A DNA stretch of 64,000 nucleotides from Callaeas wilsoni (taxonomy: Eukaryota; Chordata; Aves; Passeriformes; Callaeidae). Made by a program: the position numbers and the translations under genes. Shown in pieces: positions 27,701 through 39,700 of this stretch (position 1 is its first letter; every line of letters starts with the position of its first letter). The notes under the pieces were generated by a model, which made no database searches, was not told the origin of the DNA, and saw only the letters and a list, made by a program, of their open reading frames with translations. The DNA is taken from NCBI GenBank assembly GCA_013398955.1, contig VWPU01012708.1, positions 124,001 through 188,000 on the forward strand, in the 5' to 3' direction.

Positions 27701-30700
27701 GAGATGGAACATTCGTTCCACTGGATCAGGAGGCAATGACTGGCTGGCTGCAATGCCTGGTAGTGGTTTTCCATTCAGATGCAATAACATCTCATAAAAA
27801 CCCTTATCCTTGTCAAGCTTTCGTTTAAAATTCTTTTCTTGTGAAACGGTTAGCTGGACTATACAGACATCACTAGGAGAGAAAAAGCCTTTGATATTAT
27901 TCTTCTAGATGCACAAAATGAGCTACAATTACATGTATCACAATGCTAATTTAACAAACCATGAATTAAAAACAGCAGAAAGGAAGGTTGAAAAGTACAG
28001 CACTTTTTCATCTTTAAGAACTTTCATAATAAAGTAAGAATTATAAACTGCATGGAATATTTATTCCTTCACAAATAAAAGCTTTCTGCCAAACATAACT
28101 TGGATTTTTATCATGTTTATAAATGTCTATGTGATTGTGTCCTGGGGAGTGGCTTCTTCAGTATTTAGTACCAAGCTAGATAAGATCAACTGAGTGATGC
28201 CACCACAACTGACACATTTCCAGTTTGCAAGACTGGTGATTATAAAATATTCCTTCTCATCTGTTTAGATTATGTAGAGATAAAAGACGTTGTTAAAGCT
28301 CTTACTTATGCCACCAAAGAAGGGACAAAGGCCAGAACAGTGTTCACTCTCAGAGGAGAATCAATTTCAGTTAAGAAGGCAGCATATAATTTGAACTGCA
28401 CATTTAACATTCACTGCATTATGATACGGGAAGGTATCATAACTGAAAATATATTTTAGAAAGTAAAAACTAACACCTGGATGACATTTTCATATAAGCA
28501 CCATATAGAACATACAATTTTAATAGAAAATTGTGCATTAGAGTGTGTTTATATTCCTTAGATCGTATCCAAACCACTTGAGTAGATCCGTTCGCATGCT
28601 ATGAGACAGACAGGAGTTAGCTCTAAGCAGATGTGAATTACCGTCTCAGTGAATGAGGTATTGAAATGGGATTTTGTCCCTTAGACCAGCCAAAGAGCGT
28701 GAACCAACTCTTCACAGCACTTAGGGTCTTTTGAAAGAAGGTGTACTCCTCCTTATCTTCATCAGGAAAAAATGACAATTCACGTTTATTTTCTTTACTA
28801 TCGCTTTGACTGTCAGATTCACTCTCTTCACTTGTTTCTTCACTCTCTTCACTTACATATTCATCACTCTCACCTTCAAAAGTGGTACTCTCTGAATGAC
28901 ACACACAAAAAAAATCAAGAAAGATTTCTTATTTAACACACAATTGTTTTCAAAGAACAAGAAACTGTCAGACAACAAATGATCAACTTATTTTAGGAAA
29001 AAACAATTTAAGTTACATGCACACATCTTTGTAATAGAAAAAATGATATATTGAAATCTAATTTCACTTTAAGAAAAAAGCATTACCCAATCAGCAAAAA
29101 ATAAATTCAGGCATGTCTTACAAAACCACAGCCAGGAATCTTATAGGGTCAGCCTCACACACAGGTCCAACAGACACAGCTTTGCCTGTCAGTCACTGCT
29201 AGTTCACCTTGTCACTGTATAGCTATAATTCCCCCCTACATCTACAAGCCTTTGGATTTTTCTCTCCTCTGTTAGGCTTTCTCACTCCTAAATTCTGATC
29301 TGTTCATAACTTATATATTTTAACAGCTCTTAGTTGTTAACGTCAACAACAAGACCATTGCACAAAAAGGTAACTAAGAAAACAAACAATAATTTTCCTT
29401 AAAGTACAAATAACTTAGGTGACTCCATTCTTGAAGGTATATTATAATACCACTGTTGCAGTTTCATTAAATGATGCAGAAATAAAATTAATTGATACCT
29501 TTTTGAATTAAAAAAAAAACCTAATTGGGATTTAAGAAGAAAAAAGAATACAATGTGGAGAAACAAGGCTCATTCTTTATAAGATCATTGATTTTATGTG
29601 CTGTACTATACCTGATAGAGAATCTTCATAGGTTGAGCAAGTACTTGCACCAATAGAACTTGTGGAAAAACTATGCGAAGGTGATTGTGGTGTAAAACAT
29701 GGTTGTAGAACAACTTCTCCAGTGCTGAAGTCTTTATTGTCTGTAAAACAAGATTTAAGTTGCAGTTGAGAAAATATACTTTATAGTCTGTGTTCTAAGA
29801 AATTATAAATTAATGTCTACTTCTATATTTTTCGAATTCATGCATCAATTTATCAAGTAACAGTTTTTATTTGACTCATAAAAATCTCACTTTGGTCATT
29901 AGACTGGGGTCCAGAAAAAATTTCATGCATTTTTTTTTTCCATTAACTGTATATTTTACAGGATGCATCTTTCTGCTTGCTGAAAGGCACCTATCAGACC
30001 AATGCCAGTTCAAGAATTCTGCGTTATGAACAAAATATTCTTAAGGACTTCTTGTTCACAACTGTGTAATGAGTCTCAGCACATCATTATCAAGCTCTTT
30101 CAGACTCAACAACACGTATTTTACAAACTAAACTCAGAAGTAAACTTTATCAATCCATCAGTTCTGATATTCTCATGTTGGCCTAAGATAGGATTACAGG
30201 ACCCTCTGTTGTCAGTCCAAAACAAAAGAGGCACCAAGTAGTTTCCAGAGAAGCAAACACATCACTGAGAGAAGGAACAACTCTGTATGATTATTTTTTA
30301 ACTTTTGATTGCTGGCACTGTTATTTTTATCATCTGTAGGAAGTAAAGCAAGAGCACAGTGTCAGAGTGGAGGCAAAGCCTTCCTGGATACCTTTCAAAG
30401 ACACTGTGTTGCATAGATATGGTTTGGTCACATTAATTCCATTATTCCGCAGCAATACGGTCTATACAAAATCACATAAAAAATACTCAAGGAATTTAGC
30501 AGTAATGACTTGCTTCAAAACTGACACAAACTGATGTGTGAACAAACCAGTAAGCAATCAATGCAGGACAAAAATATCCCATTATTAATAGGAGATCATT
30601 TCTTATAAAAAAATCACTCCATTTTTGGCTTAATACTCAGTGGAAATCTACAAAGTATCTTTAAAAAACAGGCTTGCCAAAACAGTCTATTGGTCACGAA

Positions 30701-33700
30701 AAAAAAGAAAAGAAAAAAAAAATTACACATTAATAAGAGATAATTTTTTTTTCCCCTTCCTATCTTCATTTAATTGTGCTATGATCCTTGAATGATGTGG
30801 TACCTATACCTATCTTCCATTTGGGTGAAAAAGACCAAAACATTACCTGTCTTCTTGCTAATCCCTTTCTCAATTTCCCAAGTATCAATTCTCTTCTCTT
30901 AAATACTCTGAGTAACACACTTATTTTAAGTTAATGCAGTCTTAGAATTCAGTCTTTGATGCTAAGCCTGTCTCAGATCTAAGGACTTACTTACCTGAAA
31001 AACTTCTCTATTTCATCGAAATACATCAGATCCCATATAAAAACAGGTACATATACATATATATATACAGCTATTAAAAAAACATAGTAATTTACCCCAT
31101 ATTGAACCTGCTTTAAGCAGGAGGTTGAACTAGATGGCCCCCAGGGATCCCTTCCAACCTGAATTATACAATGATCCCAAACTCTTCTCATATGCACAGC
31201 CACAAACAAAGAGATTACAGATCACTGAGGCAGCAGAGATGGGTTCAGGAGGGGGGACACAGGCAGAGATATAGAGACAGAGGCAGGCAGAGGGAGGCAG
31301 GCAGGGAGACATATAAAGCAGATAAAAATATGTCTACTCTCTGATCACAGGCTTTTATTAGGCTTTAAAAGATAGCTGTGCCCTTCATCCTTCAAGGACA
31401 GTACTTGAAAAAAGTTGAAAACTATTCCTAGCAGGCAAATAATGATCACATTTTAAAATAACATCATGTGCCTTTCTTCTCTTTTGCTTTCTTCTAAACA
31501 TAAGATCACTGTCTATCAATACAATTCAAATTAGGTTAACTTATTCTCTAATGTTTTGGCTGTTTTCTCTATTCATACTTTAAAGACTTCAAAAAACATT
31601 CTGTAAGATTTCAGTTTGTTCAATATTTTTCAATAAATATTACCTAATCATTTATATAATTTGTCCTCATTTTCAACAAGAAAAATGAAGCTATTAAATG
31701 GTTTTAAAAGTTTAATTGCAGTATCCCCTGCAATAAATGAGGGAAAATGCTATCTTGATGATCACATTCCTGCTACAACCCTGAAAACACTGATAATACT
31801 AATGGACATAATATAATTTCAGAGGTAGAGTGTTGTCTGCTTACTGCTTCTCCAGATAATTTTTTGATCAGAGTAGTGCAATGCCAAGTACGGGTACAAG
31901 GTAAGAAGACAATTGTCTGCTGTTCCAGCAACCTGAAATGAGAACCTGTTGAAAACAAAATACAAAAGTTACCATTTTCTATTTACCAATGGTAATCAAG
32001 ATATTTCAGCACAAGAACAAAAGACAGAGTGAAGGTGTCACAACTCCTTCATTCTTCTCTAGTGGTTCAACAGATTACAAGGTGGGACTGCACCTGCCAA
32101 AATGCTGAAGTTTAGTATAGTATTTCCACTTCTTAATTTTACTGTGAGCATGGGTGTATCATCAATCTAAAAGACTCAGCAGAGATTTAATGAAATAAAT
32201 TAACTCTGTATTTCTAAAAAGAAAAATAAAAACTAATAAAATTACAACTGACATTAATAAGCCTGCTAAAGATGACTGCTAACTTGCTAAATAATATGTC
32301 CCATAACTTTTGACAAGGGAAGTTTTCTTGAAAAGCAACTTCTATTTTGATGTAGCATTTATTCTATAAGACTTTACCAAAATGTCAAGATAAATATTTA
32401 AAAATAAATAGATTCAATTTAAAAACAAGAAGATATTGACTGCAATTGATGGAATATAATATAGATTGATGTCCATGCTCCAATGTTCACTAGAGCATCT
32501 GTACTACCTGCAGCAGCTTTATTGATGTGCAGCAATCCACCTTTTAACCCTCTTTTTGTACTTCACCTCAGTCTCTCAGAGTGCAGTAAACAAGCAAATT
32601 ATTGCCATCAATGCAACCCTGAGAGCATCTGTATTTATGCTCTTAGCTCATTGCAACTGACAGGTAATTAAACTGAGCTTAGTCCTATGTTATTAAATAG
32701 CTGGGTTTGTAGTCCCCATTTACTTATTAACTAATATTAATATTAATTAATTGTTTTGACTAAACTGTCAAAAGTAAAAAGAAAAATGTATTTTAATAAT
32801 TCAAACAGCATGCTGATATCCATCTTGCTTTAATACATTGAGAATTATGCATACTGAAAATATCGTTTGCACAGAATAAATGAGTATATTTTCTATTTCC
32901 TTGAAACAAGAGAAATTTCTATTTATTGCAAATTTAGATTAATATTAAAAGATATCGCAAGACCTCACAGATTAATTTATTTATAATATGACATAATTAG
33001 ACTTTACTGCTTTTTTTTTTTGTGGAATAACATAATCAAGGAAAAAATAAATGTTTTTAAAGTACCAAAAAGTAGTTTTGTTTCCTCTTTCATACTTCTC
33101 TCTCCAAACAACATTCTTGGATATCGCTTTCATGGCAACATTAATAAATAGAGAAAGGTTCCAACAAAATCCACAGTCAACTCTCTTACCTGTAAATATT
33201 CACATTTGGATTCCAATTTGATAGCTAAATGTTATTTAAGTAAATAATCCAGCTCTGCAATGCTTTGGTTTGCTTTTAGGAAATGACAATCCTATGGGAA
33301 CTTGGCTGGCGGCAAGGCAAGGGCTCTGGCCACTTGCACCTTGCAGCATATTTCTTTTAGCAAACTTCATTCTTTCTGCTTTTATTCAGCAAAACAATCT
33401 CAGCAGCAGGGCATCAGCAGGACAGATGGCTGTGAGAGATACATCTACACCCATCTATGTGCACAAAATGTACATTTGTACATGCTCAAAACAGTTGTCA
33501 GGGCTTGTTTGTTCTACCTTTACCAAGCCACTTAAAGACACACAGGATCAATAACTGCAACACAGAATCGTTTGCCAACTTCCAACTCATGCCTTTACTG
33601 TGATAAATGACAACTCTCGATACTCTGCAGGCACACAGGTGAACTTCAGACAACGGAATGAGGGGCAGGAGGGGAAGAAAGCTGTATGGAGCTCAGTGAA

Positions 33701-36700
33701 AGACAGCTCTCAAGTTACATGAAAGTAACTCAGATGTCTGTATACTGGACTCAGGCAATTTCCTGACTTCTCAGTTTGAGGTGAGCACCTCAGCCATCTC
33801 CATCCTAAATGCCAGTTTGGGATTTGGGGAAATCATTCGTGCTCTGATTTGCACAGTAATGTAACACAGAAAATTGTGCTTGAGAACAACTGCAGTACAT
33901 CTGAACCACTAACACAAACTCCACAAGTGAAACTACTTGGAGCTAAGGCAGTAACTGCACAAAGTGGGATGTAAAGAACAGCCACATAACAGAACATCTG
34001 TGTACAAATAACGCGCTCAGAGCTCGCGGCGCTGCCGCAAGCAAAGCTCCTCCGTGCGGCATGGATGTGCCTCGCTGGCTCCTGTGGTAACACAGCAAGA
34101 GACATGAACACACCCAGTGTGCTGGTTTGGACACAAATTGAGAAGGAAACACCCCAAGAGGGGCGTCTCTCTCTCTCTCTCTCCTGCCTGCCAGGCAAGC
34201 AGGCCCTGGCAGCACCTCCCCCACGGGTTTGGGAAAATAATTTCTCGAGTCAAAGTGAAAATAACTATTTATTTAACAAAACGGAGTCCCCCCCGTCACG
34301 GGGCAAAAAGGATATTGAAACCCCCTCCCCTGTCCCCTAAAAGAGGACTATGGATTTTAGAGTTCTTTCTGTAGGTAAAACCTGCAGTCCTACGCTGGGC
34401 CAGGCCGGCCAGGCAGGGTCCGACGATCCCCCTTGGAGGGTCCCGCCGTGCAGGTCCGGAGATGGGAGCTGGTCTCGGATGAAAAGCAAGCCAAAAACAA
34501 TCCAAAAAGGAAAAGAAGCCGCTGAGGCAGATCACGGTCCCTTCTCCGCTGAAAGCCAAAGAGACTAGAGAGCAAAAGTCCTCTAACCAACCAAATGTGG
34601 TCAGAATCGGGAGAGAAAAGAATGCAACACATTCTAGTTACAAGGTCAAGCGAGCCGCTTTGAAGAGTTCTCTCGGCTTCTCTCTCCCCCTTTGCAATTT
34701 AAAGGTACACTAGAAATTAAGCAGGCGATGGGGAATACGGTATGGTCATAGAATCACCCCAAGACACCCAGCCAACACAAAACACAATGCACATACTGAG
34801 GAGGAGTGCACAGACCCTGCGAGTCAACAACTGACTGCAGCTGATATTGATCATAAGGATTTAGCTTCCATGACTGTGGCTGCAGTGAGCACGAGATGCT
34901 GGAGGTCAGGGCTGAAGGATGCAGAAGGGACTGAAGAAGCTGCTGAATGAGGAGAGACTGAGAGGTGTGAATGTTCATCCAGGAGGAAAGAAGGCTCAGG
35001 GGGATCTTGTCTATGTGCAGAAATATCTGATGGGAGGGAGTAAGGAAGAAGGAGACTTTTCTCAGTGATGCTCAGTGAGACCACAAAATGCAAAGGGTAC
35101 AAACTGAAATACAGGAAATTCTATCTCATCATAAGAGAAAAAAAATCAAACCAAAACCATGAGTGGCTAAACACTGGACAAGGCTGCCCAGAGAAGGTTA
35201 TGGAGTCTCATCCCTCAAGATACTAAAAAAATCAACTGGGAAATGGAGTTGATTCTTTGAAGAGGGGACAAGATGATCTCTGGAAGGTCTTTCCAACCTC
35301 AGGCATTCTGTGATAATAAATATCAACTCACTTATTGGCCACCTGTCCACTTAGCATCAGTAAGTATTTTAATAGCATTTTCCCAGAAGTGCTATTTGAA
35401 ATAAAATTCAAGAATGGGTTTATACCTGAAAAATCCATCAGAGATTCAAATGATGGCACTCCATTCACAAGGACACATGGCAGAAAAGCAAAGGTGCTAG
35501 GAGCTAAGTATTTATCATATGCCTTTCAGGAACTGAGACAGAGGGCACCAGACAGAAAAGCATGCACACTTGCATACAAATATGGAAGAGAGATTACAAA
35601 GACAGGTACATTCTTTATATGTAAAAGCTTCTTCTACCACTGACCTTTACTTAAAACATCATTAATTAAATGCTGTTTCAAAACAAGAAGTCTTGTATAA
35701 CATATTTATTTCGTATTTGCAGCACAGTTTAACTAAATAATAGAAGTCTGTATTATTCTAGTGGAATGAAAGGTACCTTTATTGCTAGCAAATGTGAAGT
35801 CACTAAATACGTTAAATTATTCAGTGTATTTGGTTTTATAATGCTTACTAAAGCAAGTAAAAAATTTGTTATCTACATGAACCGTCATTGCCACTGCTAC
35901 TCCAGTGTTTATTCCCTAACGTGCATTTCCAAAGAACACAGAACAGGAGAAAAGCCATTAAATATATTGTGTTTACCAACATTTGAAACCTGCTGATCAC
36001 CAAAAGTAAAGCTCCAGCTGTGATGAAAAAACAATACCATTCAACACTCTAAAACAAAGTTTATATAAAAAGTTCTTTCACTTCCCTTAAAGTAACTCTG
36101 GAGTTTTTTTCATTAACTTGTTTATTTTAATGTTTGTGGAAAGACAAAAAACACACATCAAAATATATTTATCCATTTTAATCTGTTCTATAGCATTCCA
36201 GGTGTTTCCTAAGTGCAAGCAAGTGATTTGTTTTGTATCAGTGTACCCCAAATGTTCTAAAAAGGTAGGCATAGTTAAATAACCCTTCTTCAATAGTATT
36301 CATTAAGAGATGCAGAATATCACTAAATTTCTAATGAGAAAGAATCCAAATCCATTAGCATCTAACTGAAAAATTCCTGTAGCAACATCATTTGTGTAAA
36401 TTTAAAAAATATATTTAAGAGAAACTCACACTGCCAGTTTAGGAAACAAAACAAATTGCTTCCAGAATTGGTTACTGACAAAGGAAAACTTGTCCTAAGA
36501 GTATGGCATTTTACATATCTTTAAGAATAAAGAACAAGTTAGATGCAGAGAAGTTGCAATTTAAATATCAATAAAGACCTGCCCTCCTTCCTCCCCTGAA
36601 AGATCGTAGAACAGATCCAGAGATGATGGAACTGGAAGAAAGAGGAAAAGATGACCCATGCCAGCTCTGCCCTTACTATTCACAAATAAGCAGTTCCCCA

Positions 36701-39700
36701 ACACTGAAAGGTCCTTATCCTTTGTAGCAGGAGCTCAAGCTTCCCCAGCAACCAACATAATAGAACAAAGAACAGTGGCTGACACTTAATTTCACACTAT
36801 ATGTAAGACTTACAGCAGGGAAAGCACCCACGGTTTTTTTCTAGTAGGAGCAGTGATGTTAGCACATGAATCCTGAATAACAGATGCTTCAGCTGCCAGG
36901 GACCATCACAATGGTAGAAAGCCACAAGCACAGAAAAGAACAAGAGTGATTAATGGGTTTGGACCATCCTAGTTTTCAAAAGCACTCCCAGCTATCTGAA
37001 GCAAAATGCCAATATATTCTTAGGTCAGATGAGTGCTGCAAAGCAGCGTGCAAATATCGAGAACTCCAATGTTTCCGAGCTCCCTGCTTTCTGAGAATGT
37101 AAATGATACTGAAAGAAATGGACAGCTCCTGTTCTCCCAGGCATGCCAGCAGAATACATGGATTTGACATTTGCCAGCAGTGCCTATTAAAGAGCTGGAT
37201 GGTTTGGGCACGTTTCCCAAGAGCAAAGGAAACATCTTCCCCTGTGAGACACTGAGCTCTGATGGAACCAATCCATAATTGGGTTAGTGACTGTGTCTCA
37301 GTTCTATCATATTGTTATTAGAGGCTAAATTCCCTGACATTCTCTCTTCCCGAAGTTCCAGCATGAATAATGTGAATAAATTCAGACATTCCATGCATTT
37401 CCACAGCTTCCCAGTGGGAGAAGGAAAAGAAATGGAGAACTGTAGAACATGGGAGGAAAAGACCTCAGAACACTTGTGTCGTCAATGCCACAGCAATTTA
37501 TCTACACCACATGTGGGGATTTTAGTATATTTTGCTGCCCAGAGCACCATTTTCTTCGATTGTTTGTTTACTACTTATTTTCAGAAATTATAATAAGTTA
37601 AATGCTGTTTCAATCAAGATGGCAGAAAACTTTCTTCTCTGCTAAATTCTTTGTATAATCATCAAATTAAAATACATAAAAACAATAATCAGAGAACAAA
37701 TATATAAACAGACCATATTCACAGAGGGGGTTTTTTTTGTGAAATGTGTGTCATAGCTAAATAATTCTCCCATTTATTAAACACTTGCTCAAGACATTCT
37801 TAGATTTTATGTGATCTTTTACTTCTAAATTCCTATCCGTCCTATGTGAGGAAGTGTTATTTCTTCTGCTTTGGAGTCAAAGGAGCAAAAAGAAAGCATA
37901 AAGATTTAAAGTAATATTAGAAATAAACTGCAAATTCTTACTTAAAGCAGTCATTAGAAGAACATTAATGCACTTTCGTATGTTCCATTTAGTGGGATCT
38001 GTGCCCACAGTAAATTGTTGCATAAATGACAACCATATATCTCTTCAGTTTTCTTTTACAGTTACACTTAATATTGCTTTGTTATAAAAAATGATTGCCT
38101 GTCGTCTTTCAAATGTTTTCTGTAAAGCAGCCAAATCCAACACTATCTAGAGCGTTCACTCTGTTTTAAAGCAAAAAAGTCATTATTATTTAGGACTAAG
38201 TATGGCATATGTGAATCAATCCTACTGACATTTTAGACCTGAATTTAGAAAGGCAAAATACTACAGAGCCTAAGTAAAGTGCATTGGGTTTGTATGGCCA
38301 GGATTTGGTAGTGGGGGGAGCTACAGGAGTGGCTTTGAGAAGCTGCTGGAAGCCTCCTCCATGGCCATCAGAGCCAATGCCAGCCAGCCCCAAGCCAGAC
38401 GTGCCAAGGCCAGGCCAACTAGAAATGGTGGCAAGACCTCTGTGATAATATACTTAAGAATTATAAAAAGGTTATTGCACAGATGTAATGGCAACCAGAG
38501 AAGAGCAGAGTGAGAATAAGTGAGGGGAACAGCTCTGCAGACACCAAGGTCAGTGGAAGAGAGGGAGGAGCTGCTCCAGGCACCAGAGCTGGGATTCCCC
38601 TGCAGCCCATGGTGAGACCATGGTGAGGCAGCTGTGCCCCTGCAGCCCACGGAGAGCACAGGGATGCAGAGATCCTCCTGCAGCCTGGGGAGGAACCCAC
38701 ACCAGAGCAGGGGGATGCTAAGAAGAGGCTCTGAGCCCATGGGACACCTGTGCTGGAACAGGCTCCTGGCAGGGAGCTGCAGATCCATGGAGAGAGGAGC
38801 CCATGCTGGAGCAGGTTTCCTGGTAAGCCTTGTGACCCCACGGGAGACCCACGCTGGAGCAGCCTGTCCCTGCAGGACTGCACCCCATGGCAGAGGGGCC
38901 CACGCTGCAGCAGTTTGGGGAGGACTTTTGCCCCTGGGATGGACTCACATTGGAGAAGCTCATGGAGAACTGTCTCCCATGGAAGGGAGTCCATGGTGGA
39001 GCAGGGGAAGGACTCCTCTCCCTGAGCAGAAGCAGAAAAAATGTGTGATGAATTGACCATAACCCCCATTCCCTGTCTCCCTGCACTGCTGGCGGAAGAG
39101 GTAGAGCTGGGAAGGAGGGAGGAGTGAAGGGAAGGTGTTTTTAAGGTTCTATTTTAGTTCTCATTATCTTGCTTTGATTTTTTTAGTAATAAATTTAATT
39201 AATATCTCTAATTCGAGTCTGTTTTGCCCATGAAGGTATTTGGTGAGTGATCTCTCTTCTAGTCTTATCTCAGCTCATGAACCTTTATTATATTTTCTCT
39301 TCCCTTTCCAGCTGCAGAGGGAGTAACAGAGAGGCTTTGGTGGGTGCCTGCCATCCAGCCAGGGTCAACCCCTATGGAGTATTTGCCTCCTCAATACTCC
39401 TGCTTTGGAACATTCCTAGAACTAGTTCTGCTTAGAAGCTAAGGCTTTTTTTTCTAAGCAGCTGTAGAACACAATATTTTACCAACCTATGAAAATCTTG
39501 ACTTGCTTATTTTAATAAGAACATCCCAGAACACAGAATACGAGTTGAAGTTCAAAAGTTTAGTTCAAATCATTTTAAAGTACATATTATCACTTTGAAA
39601 ATGGAAATACAAAGAGAGAACACCTGACAAATTAATACATCTTCAGCAACTGATACTGTGAGATTTCACGGCCTATTAAGCAGTCCAGGAACTTTTTCAA

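Larger units (their letters stand above)
28892..31844. other. CFAP47 introns 11 and 10
   Basis: Introns of 720 bp (28892-29611) and 2.1 kb (29741-31844). The latter holds a CR1 3' end at 31106-31176 and purine-rich simple sequence at about 31225-31312. Nothing else is recognised. Confidence 0.65.

Noticed and set aside
28419..28442. 9-bp inverted repeat (ttatgatac / gtatcataa)
   Set aside because: Short arms in AT-rich DNA are expected by chance in a window of this size.
34390..34632. Minus frames within the solo LTR as possible retroviral protein
   Set aside because: They fall entirely inside LTR sequence, which does not encode gag, pol or env.
38321..39086. Frames up to 202 codons on both strands, rich in Gln, Cys, Pro and Gly
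   Set aside because: Products of the GC-rich tandem repeats in the plus-oriented LTR. Periodic composition explains the lack of stops.
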